This document shows, one piece after another, positions 54,116-63,720 of a DNA stretch of 64,000 nt. The stretch lies in NCBI RefSeq assembly GCF_040361215.1, contig NZ_APND01000005.1:1-64000 (forward strand), written 5' to 3'. The notes beneath the pieces are model-generated. The model was not told the origin of the DNA, did no database searches, and saw only the letters and a list, made by a program, of their open reading frames with translations. How positions within the stretch are numbered: position 1 is the stretch's first letter; each line of letters starts with the position of its first letter. Position numbers and translations under genes: made by a program. Source of the stretch: Salinisphaera dokdonensis (GTDB taxonomy: Bacteria; Pseudomonadota; Gammaproteobacteria; Nevskiales; Salinisphaeraceae).

Positions 54116-55053
54116 TCCGGCCCGTTCGTAAACAAGGCGGCGTTGCGCTGCTTACGGCAATGCTGATCGTGGCGCTGGTCACGATCATTGGCGCCGGCAT
54201 GCTCTCGCAGATGAATCTGGCCCTGCATCGCAGCGGCAACATTTGGCAGTCCGAGCAGGCCTGGTGGTACGCCGTGGGCATCGAGAACTGGCTCGGCAAG
54301 CTGCTGCGTCAGGACGCGGAATTCACCGATATCGACAGTCTCGACGAGCCCTGGGCCCAGCCCGTCGACTACCTGCCGCTGGACGGCGGTGCCCTGCAGG
54401 GGCAGGTGCTGGATCTGCAGGGGCGTTTCAATCTCAACAATCTATCCGGCAACGATGTCGACGGCGCTCTGGAGCAGTTGCAGCGCCTGGTCGAGCTGGT
54501 CGGCAACACGGATCAGATCACCGCGCGCACCGTGGCAGCATCGACACGCGACTGGATCGACCCGGATATCAATCCCACCGTGCCCGACGGCGCCGAAGAC
54601 GATTATTACCTCGGCCTCGACCCGGCGTATCGCGCCGGCAACATCGAGATGTCCAGCGCCAGCGAACTGCGAATGGTCAAAGGCATGACGCCTGCCTTGT
54701 ATGCAGCGCTCGAACCCTATATCTGCGCGCTGCCCGAAGTCACGCGCATCAATGTCAACACAGCGCCCGCCGCGGTTCTGACCACCATTGCGCCGGAACT
54801 GCCGCCCGGCACCGGCGAAGCGCTGCTCGAGTCGCGCGCCGACGAGCCCTGGGAGTCGGTCGAGGCGTTCCTGCAGGACCCGGCACTGGCCGGGCGCCAG
54901 ATCGATGCGGAGCAGCTCAGCGTGACCACCAATTATTTCCTCGCGACCGGCCAGATTACGGTCGATCGGGCGCAGATCCAGTTCTTCAGTGTTCTGGAGC
55001 GTGCAGACAACGGCGCCGTACGCACGCTCCGGCACAGCACGAACGTGGACTAG
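54112..55053 (+). CDS. gspK: Minor pseudopilin GspK
   Basis: 313 residues, GTG start that shares bases with the gspJ stop. Leader RKQGG then VALLTAMLIVALVTIIGAGM, lacking the +5 Glu as is normal for GspK. A large helical insertion domain (about 100-220) and an RNVNTAP-like region (ITRINVNTAPAAVLTTIAP) are typical. It caps the pseudopilus with GspI and GspJ. Confidence 0.9.
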   Translation: MIRPVRKQGGVALLTAMLIVALVTIIGAGMLSQMNLALHRSGNIWQSEQAWWYAVGIENWLGKLLRQDAEFTDIDSLDEPWAQPVDYLPLDGGALQGQVLDLQGRFNLNNLSGNDVDGALEQLQRLVELVGNTDQITARTVAASTRDWIDPDINPTVPDGAEDDYYLGLDPAYRAGNIEMSSASELRMVKGMTPALYAALEPYICALPEVTRINVNTAPAAVLTTIAPELPPGTGEALLESRADEPWESVEAFLQDPALAGRQIDAEQLSVTTNYFLATGQITVDRAQIQFFSVLERADNGAVRTLRHSTNVD

Positions 55054-55279
55054 CCCATGCAAGCAACGCCGTTCGATACCGCAGTGTGCACTGGCCGCGC
55101 GAGGCGCGACCGCGCAGGCCTCGACTCGAACGGGAGCGGTGCGCCTCGCGTGAGCCTCAACGCCTTATTTCAACGCGGTTTGCTTAGGGTAGACTGGGCG
55201 CGGGCCAACGGCCGAGCCCGGCTCAATGCCGCTGCATCGGCGATCGACAAACGGCCTGAATACCGGGGGTAGTAGTTTC

Positions 55280-56488
55280 GTGTCCGAGCGATTCATCGTG
55301 TACTTCGACGGCGAGCAGGCAGCGTGGCTGAACGCAGCGGAAGAGCTCGTGCGCGGCGAGCTTACCGAGGCAGCCATCGCCGCCGACGGCCGCGAGACCA
55401 TCGTGCTGCTGCCCGGCGAAGATGTCCTCGTAACGCGCGTGTCGCTACCGCCGATTCGCCAGGCACGGCGCCGCCTGCAGGCCGCCAGCTTCGCACTCGA
55501 AGACCAGCTGGTTACACGCGTTGACGACCTGCATTTCGCGCTTGCGGCCCGCGCCGATGCCGACGGCGAAACGCCGGTACTCGTGATCGAGCGTGCGCTC
55601 ATGCAATCCACGCTGGACGCCTGCCGCGATGCCGGACTGGACGTCGTCCAGATCATTCCCGATATGCTCGCGCTACCCCGCCCCGGCGAGAACAGCTGGC
55701 AAGTCGCGGTGATCGGCGAGCGCGTGCTTACGCGCACATCTGCGCTTCACGGCTTCGCCTGCGAGCGCTCGCTCTGGTCGACCCTGGCCAACGGCTCTAC
55801 GCCGCCCGAGCATATCGTCCTGCATGCGGTCAGCAGCGAGATCACCGCCGAGCGCCTGCTCGACGAACTGCGTAGCGATCCGGCGCCCGAGGTCGAGCAC
55901 GCAACCAGCCCAGACACCGACATGCTGCTTGCCAGTCTCCTCGTGGCCGCGCGAAGCGCCGACGCGGTGAATCTGCGTCAGGGCGTATTCGCCCGCGCCT
56001 CGGCAATGCAGGCCTGGTGGCAACCGTTCCGGCTAACTGCCGGCCTGGCAGCCGCGTGGCTGCTGGTCGCGCTCGCAGCACGCGGCATCGAAAGCTGGCA
56101 GCTCTACGACCGTATCGATACGCTCGAAGCCACCAGCGAGACCGCGTTTCGCGAGGCATTTCCCAACGTACGCACGATCAACGATCTGCGCGTGCAGGCC
56201 GAGCAGAACATCCGGGCACTACGTGGTTCCGGCGGTAGTGGCGGGATGTTTCCGTTGCTTCAGGCGACAGCAGAAGTCGCCGGCCAGGCTGGTGACCTGA
56301 CTATCCAGTCGCTGCAGTATCGCGACGGTGCGCTCTATCTGAGCCTGCGCGGCAAGAGCGTGCAGTCGCTCGAAGCGCTGCGTGCCGGCTTTGCCCGTCA
56401 GCGCGGCGCGGTGCTGAACGTGGAAAGCGCGGATGCCGCCGCCGACGGCGTCCAGATCCGTGCCAGCGTCAGCGGAGACGCCGCATGA
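55280..56488 (+). CDS. gspL: Type II secretion protein GspL
   Basis: 402 residues, GTG start. Actin-like cytoplasmic domain (1-250, with the ALEDQLVTRVDDLHFALAAR segment), membrane helix (TAGLAAAWLLVALAARGIES, about 268-287), and a ferredoxin-like periplasmic domain. Binds GspE and recruits it to the membrane. The 226-base gap from gspK has no other gene; the frame upstream to 55226 is not used. Confidence 0.88.
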   Translation: MSERFIVYFDGEQAAWLNAAEELVRGELTEAAIAADGRETIVLLPGEDVLVTRVSLPPIRQARRRLQAASFALEDQLVTRVDDLHFALAARADADGETPVLVIERALMQSTLDACRDAGLDVVQIIPDMLALPRPGENSWQVAVIGERVLTRTSALHGFACERSLWSTLANGSTPPEHIVLHAVSSEITAERLLDELRSDPAPEVEHATSPDTDMLLASLLVAARSADAVNLRQGVFARASAMQAWWQPFRLTAGLAAAWLLVALAARGIESWQLYDRIDTLEATSETAFREAFPNVRTINDLRVQAEQNIRALRGSGGSGGMFPLLQATAEVAGQAGDLTIQSLQYRDGALYLSLRGKSVQSLEALRAGFARQRGAVLNVESADAAADGVQIRASVSGDAA

Positions 56489-56985
56489 ATCAGCTTCGAA
56501 GCTGGTACGAAGGCCTCGCCCCCCGTGAGCGCGTCGCCGTGATTGTCGGCGCGATCGCGGTGACGATCGCGGTGTTCTACTACGGCATCTGGCGACCGCT
56601 CGACGGCAGCGTGACGGAAGGCCGCGTGCGTCTGAACGCGCAGGCAGAAGAAACACGCTGGGTGCTGGGTATTCGCGACGAAGCCCGACTGTTGCAGGCC
56701 AACGACACCGGCAGAAAGATTCAGGGCCGCAACGATTCGCTCCTGTCGATCGTCGATGCGACCAGCCGGGACAACGGTCTCGGCGACGCAGTGCGACGCA
56801 TCCAGCCGGATAACGACGATCAGGCCACCGTGACTCTTGAACAAGCCAACTTCAATCAGATGCTGTTCTGGCTGCGCAGCCTGCAGCGCGACTACGGTGT
56901 GGCCGCCGGCCAGATGACCGTCACTCGCGACGACGAATCCGGCACGGTTCAGGCCCGCCTGACCCTCACCCGAGGTGGCGCATGA
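56485..56985 (+). CDS. gspM: Type II secretion protein GspM
   Basis: 166 residues: short cytoplasmic part, membrane helix (VAVIVGAIAVTIAVFYYGIW, about 12-31), periplasmic ferredoxin-like domain. Start overlaps the gspL stop by 4 bases and its end overlaps gspN by 4. Confidence 0.88.
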   Translation: MNQLRSWYEGLAPRERVAVIVGAIAVTIAVFYYGIWRPLDGSVTEGRVRLNAQAEETRWVLGIRDEARLLQANDTGRKIQGRNDSLLSIVDATSRDNGLGDAVRRIQPDNDDQATVTLEQANFNQMLFWLRSLQRDYGVAAGQMTVTRDDESGTVQARLTLTRGGA

Positions 56986-57737
56986 ACCGCCGCGCGCTCC
57001 GCTATGGCCTCATCGGTCTGGTCGCTTTCACGATCGGCCTCGTCGCCTTCCTGCCAGCGCGCGTCGCCGCCGGCTGGGCCGAGCAGATGGCACCCGTATC
57101 GCTCGGCGGCGTGACCGGCACGATCTTCGAAGGCCGCGCAAGCTACGCCTCCGGCCCCGGCGGTGCCGTCGAGAACCTGATGTGGACGCTGCACCCGAGC
57201 GCCCTGCTGCTAGGCCGCGTCAGCGCCGATATCGAAATCGATTCGGATATCAACGGCTTCAGCGCCGAGGTATCGCGCTCGCTGTTCGGCACTACGGTAA
57301 TCGAGAACGTGACCGGCAGCGCCTCGGCCGGCTGGTTGGCCAAGCTCGGCGGCTATACGTTCCTGCCGCTGTCAGGCGACGTACGCGTCGATATCCAGCG
57401 CGCCGCCTTCGACGACGAACTGCAGTTCGATGCCCTGTCCGGCCAGATCAGCCTGGGCAACACGCGCTGGGACCTGCTCAATCCGCCAGTCCAGCTCGGG
57501 CAGTTCACTACCGCCCTGACCCATACCGAGGCCGGCCTGCAGTTGACCGTGGTCGACAGCAGCGGCCCGCTGGCGCTGGACGGCGAGATCATCATCGACG
57601 AAAGCCGCCGGTACACCATGGAAGCGGGCTTGCGCGCACGCGCCGGCGCCGACGAGCGCCTGGGCCAGATGCTTGACCAACTCGGCCGCGCGGATGGCGA
57701 CGGCTGGCATCGCGTGCGTGAACAGGGCCGATTATGA
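56982..57737 (+). CDS. gspN: Type II secretion protein GspN
   Basis: 251 residues: membrane helix at the N terminus (LIGLVAFTIGLVAFLPARV), then a beta-rich GspN domain (MAPVSLGGVTGTIFEGRASY). An optional T2SS component. Overlaps the next symporter gene by 4 bases, so the transcript continues. Confidence 0.85.
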   Translation: MNRRALRYGLIGLVAFTIGLVAFLPARVAAGWAEQMAPVSLGGVTGTIFEGRASYASGPGGAVENLMWTLHPSALLLGRVSADIEIDSDINGFSAEVSRSLFGTTVIENVTGSASAGWLAKLGGYTFLPLSGDVRVDIQRAAFDDELQFDALSGQISLGNTRWDLLNPPVQLGQFTTALTHTEAGLQLTVVDSSGPLALDGEIIIDESRRYTMEAGLRARAGADERLGQMLDQLGRADGDGWHRVREQGRL

Positions 57738-59203
57738 CCCTCGCGGGGAGTTCATGGCTGCTCCTGCCATGGCTCGTATTCCTCGCCTACGCCGTTCTGG
57801 TACTACGCACGACACCGGCACGCAGCGGACCGATGGCCTTCTTCGGCGGCCACTCTCTTGCCGGTGGTGCGCCGGGGATCTGGTTGCTCGGCGCGTCGGC
57901 GGCCGTTTCGTGGGTCATGGCCAAGAGCGTCGACAACGCCATGAACCTCACCGTCGCCTTCGGCTGGTGGGGCGGCATCGGTTATGCAGCGTACTGGTTG
58001 GCGTTCGTGGTGGTGGCCGTTGCGGTGTACTTCATCCGCACACGCGGTGGCGATACCTCGCTGGCCGCGTTCCTGGGGCGCAAATACGGCCTGCCGGCGA
58101 CCCGGCTGTTCCTGATCGTGATCGGTATTCGACTGTTCAACGAGGTCTGGTCGAACACCAAGGTCGCCGCGCTCTATTTCGGCGATGAAGGCAGCGCCGG
58201 CTACTGGCTGGCCGCGCTGTCGTTTACCGGACTGACCCTCTACTACAGCCAGCGCGGCGGGCTGCGCTCGTCGATCGTCACCGATGCGCTGCAGATGATC
58301 ATGATCGCGCTGCTGTTGCTCATCACACTCACGGTGCTCGCGCCCAGTGTCGCAGGCAGCGGCCTGCCCAGCGTTGCCAACGGCTCGTTGACGCCCGACA
58401 TGGTCGCCGGCGGCATCACCTTTTTCGCGCTCGCGCTCGTACAAACACTGTCGTACGGCTTTCACGACCCCGTACTCACCGACCGCGCATTCGTCAGTCC
58501 GCCGCTCAAGATGGTCGCCAGTTTCGTGCTCGCCGCCCTGCTCGGCGGCGCGCTGATCGCCGGCTTCAGCGTGGCCGGGCTTTATGCGCTCGTGAACGAT
58601 ATCGCGCCTACGCCATCGGTCGCAGTGGCTGTACCAATGGCGATCGGCCTCGGCATGACGCTGCTGTTCAACGCGGTGATGCTCGCGAGTGCTGGCTCCA
58701 CGCTGGATTCCACTTTCGCATCCACAGCGAAATTCACGGCACGCGACTGGCGGGTGACCCGCACGGCGCCCACGATCCACGACCAGTCCCGCGGACGACG
58801 TGCGATGTGGGTCATCGCTTTGCTCGGCAATCTCCCCCTGCTGTCGTTCTATATCGACGGCGTGGGCCCGGCCGTCATCGCGGCGACGACGATCAGTGGC
58901 ACCGCCATCATGGGGCTGGCGCCCATCTTTCTGCTGGCCTGGGTTCGCCCGGCTTCTACCCTGTCCTTCCACCTTGCGCTGTGGCCGGGCGTCGTGATCG
59001 GCGTGCTGCTGGCCCTGCAGAAACTCGCTGACCTGCCCACGATTCCAGACTGGGTGAGCATTGGCGCCGGGAGCTATGCCCAGACGCTGGGCATCAACGT
59101 CTGGGGCCTGGGCCTGTGTACCGGGATGTTCCTGACCGGAGCAGTGGTCGATCAGCTACGCGGGCGTAACCGCTACCCGGTGCACTCGAACTCGTTTTCC
59201 TGA
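57734..59203 (+). CDS. Sodium:solute symporter family protein
   Basis: 489 residues, about 13 membrane helices. SSS-family features: FFGGHSLAGGAPGIWLLGAS in the first helices, YYSQRGGLRSSIVTDALQM in the central part. Substrate is not predictable. Its start overlaps gspN by 4 bases, which places a transporter at the tail of the secretion operon. Its last 31 bases overlap the convergent cfa gene. Confidence 0.82.
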   Translation: MTLAGSSWLLLPWLVFLAYAVLVLRTTPARSGPMAFFGGHSLAGGAPGIWLLGASAAVSWVMAKSVDNAMNLTVAFGWWGGIGYAAYWLAFVVVAVAVYFIRTRGGDTSLAAFLGRKYGLPATRLFLIVIGIRLFNEVWSNTKVAALYFGDEGSAGYWLAALSFTGLTLYYSQRGGLRSSIVTDALQMIMIALLLLITLTVLAPSVAGSGLPSVANGSLTPDMVAGGITFFALALVQTLSYGFHDPVLTDRAFVSPPLKMVASFVLAALLGGALIAGFSVAGLYALVNDIAPTPSVAVAVPMAIGLGMTLLFNAVMLASAGSTLDSTFASTAKFTARDWRVTRTAPTIHDQSRGRRAMWVIALLGNLPLLSFYIDGVGPAVIAATTISGTAIMGLAPIFLLAWVRPASTLSFHLALWPGVVIGVLLALQKLADLPTIPDWVSIGAGSYAQTLGINVWGLGLCTGMFLTGAVVDQLRGRNRYPVHSNSFS

Positions 59204-60414
59204 ATCCGGCGCGGCGCCTGTGGCAGGTCCTTATAGAGATAGTCACGGGTGACCGGCACGATATGGTTGCGTCGAGCGAGCTGCAGGTGGAACACGACCA
59301 GGTCGCCCCAGCGAAAGGTCGCCTGACAGCCAAGCAGGTAGAACTCCCACATGCGACAGAAGCGCTCGCCCAGGCGTTCACGAAACGCGTCGCGATGGTT
59401 CTGGAAGCGCCGGCTCCAGCAGTCGAGAGTGCGCGCGTAGTGCAGCCGCCAGATCTCCAGATCGGACAGGCTCATGCCGGTCTGCTCGATACAGGGTGCG
59501 ACCTCCGAAAGCGACGGGATATAGCCGCCGGGGAAGATGTACTTCTCGATCCAGCCCTGCGCCGCCTCGATAGGCGGGCCGCTGCGGCCGATGGTATGGA
59601 TGAGACTACGGCCGTCCGGCTTGAGCAGCCGCCGAACCTGATCGAAGAACACCTGGTACTGCGGCCGCCCGACATGCTCGAACATGCCGACGCTCACGAT
59701 CGCGTCGTAGCCCCCGCTTTGGGTGCCGACATGCTCGCGATAGTCCTGCTGGGCAAAGTGCACCCGATCCGCCAGGCCTTCGCGCTCGGCGCGTTCGCAG
59801 GCGTACTCGTACTGGTCGTCGGACAGGGTCAGCCCGGTGACGTGCACCTCGTGATGGCGGGCGAGATATAGCGCCAGGCCACCCCAACCGCAACCTATAT
59901 CCAGCACCCGATCGCCCGGCTGCAGGCACAGCTTGCGGGCGATATGTCGACACTTGGCCTGCTGGGCCGCCTCCAGATCCATGTCGGCGGACTCGAAATA
60001 GGCGCAGGAATACTGCATGTCCGCATCGAGGAATTTCTCGAACAGATCATGATCGATGTCGTAATGGTGTTTGACGTTGCGCCGCGCGCGCAGCCTCGAA
60101 TTGGCCTCGCGCAGCCCGCGCAGCGCATGCCGCGCCAGGTCGAGAATACGGCTCGAACCGAAGTTCTCGACGTTGGCGAAATAGAGTTCGAACAGCGCCA
60201 GCAGGCCGCCCTCGCCCGGCCACCAGTCGCCGTCCATATAGGCTTCGCCAAAGGCCATTTCCGGGTCCGAGAGCAGGCGGGCGAGCACCCGTCGGTCACG
60301 CAGATGAATATGCGCGGTGGGCGTGCCTTGACCGATCAGCTGGGTGTTGGCGTCCGGGTAGTGGATGACGAGCGTGCCGTGATCGATCAGCCGATCAAAA
60401 AAGCGTGTCTTCAT
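59173..60414 (-). CDS. cfa: Cyclopropane-fatty-acyl-phospholipid synthase
   Basis: 413 residues. SAM-binding motif VLDIGCGWGGLALYLA (about residue 180), acyl-binding and bicarbonate-binding segments around FFDQVRRLLKPDGRSLIHTI and the FIFPGGYIPS stretch. It methylenates unsaturated phospholipid chains, typically in stationary phase, acid or salt stress. The start at 60414 (MKTRFFDRL) is preferred over 60453. The end overlaps the symporter gene. Confidence 0.9.
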   Translation of the reverse strand: MKTRFFDRLIDHGTLVIHYPDANTQLIGQGTPTAHIHLRDRRVLARLLSDPEMAFGEAYMDGDWWPGEGGLLALFELYFANVENFGSSRILDLARHALRGLREANSRLRARRNVKHHYDIDHDLFEKFLDADMQYSCAYFESADMDLEAAQQAKCRHIARKLCLQPGDRVLDIGCGWGGLALYLARHHEVHVTGLTLSDDQYEYACERAEREGLADRVHFAQQDYREHVGTQSGGYDAIVSVGMFEHVGRPQYQVFFDQVRRLLKPDGRSLIHTIGRSGPPIEAAQGWIEKYIFPGGYIPSLSEVAPCIEQTGMSLSDLEIWRLHYARTLDCWSRRFQNHRDAFRERLGERFCRMWEFYLLGCQATFRWGDLVVFHLQLARRNHIVPVTRDYLYKDLPQAPRRIQENEFECTG

Positions 60415-60610
60415 GTCGACCCCGCATCGGCAGACAACGCACGCTGGCGTCACCCGCCTATTTCATGCCTGTGGAAAATATTACACAGAAAAAATGTCAA
60501 TGCACAATACACCTATAGCGAAAGATACTAGGGACAGGGGCTTTTGTCTTAAGCGCGCGGGCACTGGCCGCTGTTGTAGGCTGGCTGGACACATCCCAGG
60601 GGAGGCCCTG

Positions 60611-61051
60611 ATGTTCAAAAGGATTCTGATAGCCGTGGACGGCTCCGAGCATTCGAAACGGGCCGTCGAGCTGGCCTGTGACTTGGCGCAACGCTACCGA
60701 TCGGCCCTGCACGTGATCCACGTGCCCCAGCACACCGGCCACGAAAAGGCGCTGGTGCTCGGCGGCGCGACGATTACCGTGCCGCCCTCGCCCGAGCAAC
60801 TGGAGTCCGCCGGGCGTTCGGTGATCGATGCGGCGCGCCAGATCCTGGAATCGTCCGGCTGCGAGGCAATCGAAACCGAGATTGTCGGCGGCGATCCGGC
60901 CCAGCGAATCGTACAGGCGGCCGAGCGCGAGGGCGCCGATCTTATCGTCATGGGCCGTCGGGGCTTGAGCGATTTCGGCGGGCTGATGATCGGCAGTACT
61001 TCGCACAAGGTCGGCCATCTGGCGCCCTGCGCCTGTCTGACCACCCGCTAA
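60611..61051 (+). CDS. Universal stress protein (UspA family)
   Basis: 146 residues. FKRILIAVDGSEHSKRAVEL at the start and the ATP-binding GRRGLSDFGGLMIGSTSHKV motif at the C-terminal end. A GGAGG site before the ATG. ATP-binding Usp subgroup. Stands alone between cfa and the dehydrogenase cluster. Confidence 0.9.
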   Translation: MFKRILIAVDGSEHSKRAVELACDLAQRYRSALHVIHVPQHTGHEKALVLGGATITVPPSPEQLESAGRSVIDAARQILESSGCEAIETEIVGGDPAQRIVQAAEREGADLIVMGRRGLSDFGGLMIGSTSHKVGHLAPCACLTTR

Positions 61052-61212
61052 CACCGTCGCCCACAGCATGTTCGCATCGCCGGGCTCGGCAAGTTACATT
61101 TCGCGACGTTCTCGCTGAACGTGTTCCTGATACGCCCGACGATGCGGATGACGCCGCTCGTGACGCTGCACGGATCCGTATGCGCTGCCCTGTTTCGATC
61201 CTTGAGCCTGTC

Positions 61213-62190
61213 ATGCCTGAGCCCATAGCCCGCGCCCTGTGGCTACGACCACCCGGCGAGGCCTTCATTGCCGAGGAAAGCGTGTCCGAGCCTGCGGGCG
61301 GGGAGCTGCTCGTGCGTAGCCTCTACAGTGCGGTCAGCCGCGGTACGGAAACGCTCGTCTATAGCGGTCAGGTACCGGCCAGCGAATACGAGCGCATGCG
61401 CGCGCCGTTCCAGGCCGGCGATCTGCCCGGCGCGGTCAAGCACGGCTACGCCAACGTCGGCGTGGTCGAACACGGCCCGGGCGATTGGCCGGGACGCAGG
61501 GTGTTCTGTCTGTATCCGCACCAGACGCGTTATCGGATCGACGCGGACGCAGCCATACCGCTGCCCGTCGATGTGCCGCCCGAGCGAGCGGTGCTCGCCG
61601 CCAACATGGAGACCGCCGTGAACGCGCTCTGGGATGCGGGCGCGAGCGTGGGTGATCGCGTGACAGTGATCGGCGCCGGCGTAATCGGCGGCCTGATTGC
61701 AGGCCTCGCAGCCGGCCTACCGGGCGTGGATGTGGAGCTTGTCGATATCGACACGCGCAAGCAATATCTCGGCGACGCTCTGGGCGCGCGCTTTCGGCTG
61801 CCGGACCAGGCCACCCCCGAGCGCGATATCGTGATTCATGCCAGCGCCAGCGAAGCCGGCCTCGCCACGGCGATCGATGTCGCCGGCTTCGAGGCCACCG
61901 TGCTGGAAATGAGCTGGTACGGCGCGCGTGCGGTCACCGTGCCGCTGGGCGGCGCATTTCATTCGAAACGCCTGACCCTGCGTTCAAGCCAGGTCGGCGC
62001 CGTTTCGCCTGGGCGACGCCCCCGACGCGATCACCGATCGCGGCTGGCTCTGGCCGTGTCTCTCTTGAACGACCCGCGCTTTGATGCCCTCATCGAGCCC
62101 GATGTCGCGTTCGATACCCTGCCCGACGTGATGCGGCGTATTGCAGACCCCGGCGATGCGACGCTGTGCCAGCGCATACGCTACGACTGA
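61213..62190 (+). CDS. Zinc-binding alcohol dehydrogenase-like (MDR superfamily) protein
   Basis: About 325 residues, MDR fold. NAD(P)-binding motif VTVIGAGVIGGLIAGLAAGL near residue 155. The N-terminal catalytic domain carries LVRSLYSAVSRGTETLVYSG, and the typical catalytic zinc His-Glu pair is not clear, so zinc use is doubtful. SSQVGAVSPGRRPRRDHRSR is the conserved signature of the subfamily found next to PTPS-like proteins. It is the first gene of the small cluster to 64 kb. Confidence 0.78.
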   Translation: MPEPIARALWLRPPGEAFIAEESVSEPAGGELLVRSLYSAVSRGTETLVYSGQVPASEYERMRAPFQAGDLPGAVKHGYANVGVVEHGPGDWPGRRVFCLYPHQTRYRIDADAAIPLPVDVPPERAVLAANMETAVNALWDAGASVGDRVTVIGAGVIGGLIAGLAAGLPGVDVELVDIDTRKQYLGDALGARFRLPDQATPERDIVIHASASEAGLATAIDVAGFEATVLEMSWYGARAVTVPLGGAFHSKRLTLRSSQVGAVSPGRRPRRDHRSRLALAVSLLNDPRFDALIEPDVAFDTLPDVMRRIADPGDATLCQRIRYD

Positions 62191-62227
62191 CCGCCTGTTT
62201 CGCCCTCAAGATAGACAAGGAAATCGC

Positions 62228-62626
62228 ATGTTCAGCCTGACCGTTCGCGATCATTTCATGATCGCCCACAGCTTTACCGGCGAGGTCTTCGGCCCCGCGC
62301 AGCAGACCCACGGCGCGACCTATGTAGTCGATGTGACGTTTATGCGCTCCAAACTCGACGGCGACGATCTCGTAATCGATATCGGCCTCGCGAGCGCGGC
62401 GCTCAAGAACGAGCTCGGCGATCTGAACATGCGTAACCTGGACGACGTCGCCGAGTTCCGTGGGCGCAACACAACGACCGAGTTCATGGCCAAGACTGTG
62501 TTCGACCGCCTGCATGCGGCAATTCGCTCGGGCGATCTGGGTCAAAGCGCGAAAGGGCTCGAGGCGATGCGAGTCACGCTCGCCGAATCCCATATCGCTT
62601 GGGCAAGCTACGAAGGCGATATTTGA
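62228..62626 (+). CDS. Divergent 6-pyruvoyl-tetrahydropterin synthase/QueD family protein
   Basis: 132 residues. The fold is recognised by MIAHSFTGEVFGPAQQTHGA (11-30) and the TTTEF and AESH segments, which keep the pterin-anchoring Glu residues. But the QueD catalytic Cys before HGH is absent, HGH has become HGA (one zinc His missing, His14 and His28 kept), and the DHH motif is LNMRN here. So the normal 6-carboxytetrahydropterin reaction is doubtful; it may bind a pterin or related base for another reaction. The start at 62228 gives normal length. Confidence 0.78.
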   Translation: MFSLTVRDHFMIAHSFTGEVFGPAQQTHGATYVVDVTFMRSKLDGDDLVIDIGLASAALKNELGDLNMRNLDDVAEFRGRNTTTEFMAKTVFDRLHAAIRSGDLGQSAKGLEAMRVTLAESHIAWASYEGDI

Positions 62627-63720
62627 CGACGCTGATACCAAAGCGGCTCGTCTTCATCGTTGCCGGGGCGCTCGAGCAGCCCACCGGCGGCTACCGCTAC
62701 GACGCGCGCATCATCGCCGGCCTGCAGGCAGCCGGCTGGCAAATCGATACGCGCATGCTCGACGGGCATTTCCCCTGCCCCGACGAGACCGCGCACGCCG
62801 CGCTCGATACTGCGCTAAGCGCCTGCGCTGATGACGCCACCGTTGTGATCGACGGTCTCGCCTGCGGTGGCCTGCCCGAGGTGATCGAGCGCCACGCGGC
62901 GCGCCTGACGATCATCGTTCTCGTACACCATCCGTTATGCGACGAAACAGGCCTCGATCGCACTACCGCCGAACGGTTGGAGAGCAGCGAACGTCGCGTA
63001 CTCGCCTGTGCCAGGCGCGTGATCGTCACCAGCATCCATACGCGCGATCGACTGCAGGCGCTCAAGATGACGGACTGCCCGGCGCGAGTCGCGGAACCCG
63101 GCGTCGACACGCGCGACGTGCAAGGCACGCGGGTCCGCCCGCGCGAGTGCGCAGGCGGACCTTGGCGGCTTCTCTGCGTAGCCACACTGATTCCGCGCAA
63201 GGGCCACGACGTACTGCTTGACGCCCTGGCACAAATGACCGACCTCGACTGGCATTGCGACTTGGTGGGCTCGCTTGATCGCGATCCGGCCCATGCCCGG
63301 GATATCGAACAGACGATCTTCAGGAAAAACCTCGCCGACCGAATCACGCTTCACGGCGCGCTCGATGCGGCGCAACTCGAAGCCTGTTACGCAGCCGCCG
63401 ACGTTTTCGTTCTCGCCTCGCATTACGAGGGTTACGGCATGGTTGTTACAGAGGCCATCGCCGCGGGACTGCCTGTTGTCACGACGACTGGCGGTGCCTT
63501 GGCCGATACGCTGCCAGCCGGCGCGGGATGCAGCGTGACGCCGGGCGATGCGACCGCTTTTGCCCGGTCTTTGCGCCGTTTGATGACTGATCGTGCCTGG
63601 TACGACTCGACCTGCACGGCCGTACTGCGGGCCCGGCACGCCCTTCCCGGTTGGGACGACGCCACGCACGCTTTCGCGGCGGCGCTGGAAACCCCGAACA
63701 CTGTCGGTGGTCGACCATGA
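62623..63720 (+). CDS. Glycosyltransferase family 4 protein
   Basis: 365 residues, TTG start that overlaps the PTPS-like stop (TTGA). GT4 features: LLCVATLIPRKGHDVLLDAL, the second-domain AADVFVLASHYEGYGMVVTE (E-X7-E nucleotide-sugar site) and AIAAGLPVVTTTGGALADTL. It should transfer a sugar to an acceptor, possibly a pterin-like product of the neighbouring gene. Confidence 0.82.
   Translation: MTTLIPKRLVFIVAGALEQPTGGYRYDARIIAGLQAAGWQIDTRMLDGHFPCPDETAHAALDTALSACADDATVVIDGLACGGLPEVIERHAARLTIIVLVHHPLCDETGLDRTTAERLESSERRVLACARRVIVTSIHTRDRLQALKMTDCPARVAEPGVDTRDVQGTRVRPRECAGGPWRLLCVATLIPRKGHDVLLDALAQMTDLDWHCDLVGSLDRDPAHARDIEQTIFRKNLADRITLHGALDAAQLEACYAAADVFVLASHYEGYGMVVTEAIAAGLPVVTTTGGALADTLPAGAGCSVTPGDATAFARSLRRLMTDRAWYDSTCTAVLRARHALPGWDDATHAFAAALETPNTVGGRP

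Noticed and set aside
54243..55187. 314-residue plus-strand frame inside the gspK region
   Set aside because: It is a different frame of gspK with very high Arg/Ala content; gspK itself has pseudopilin motifs and correct overlaps.
57803..58972. 389-residue minus-strand frame opposite the symporter
   Set aside because: Shadow of the GC-rich symporter gene; composition is Arg/Gln/His-rich with no motif.
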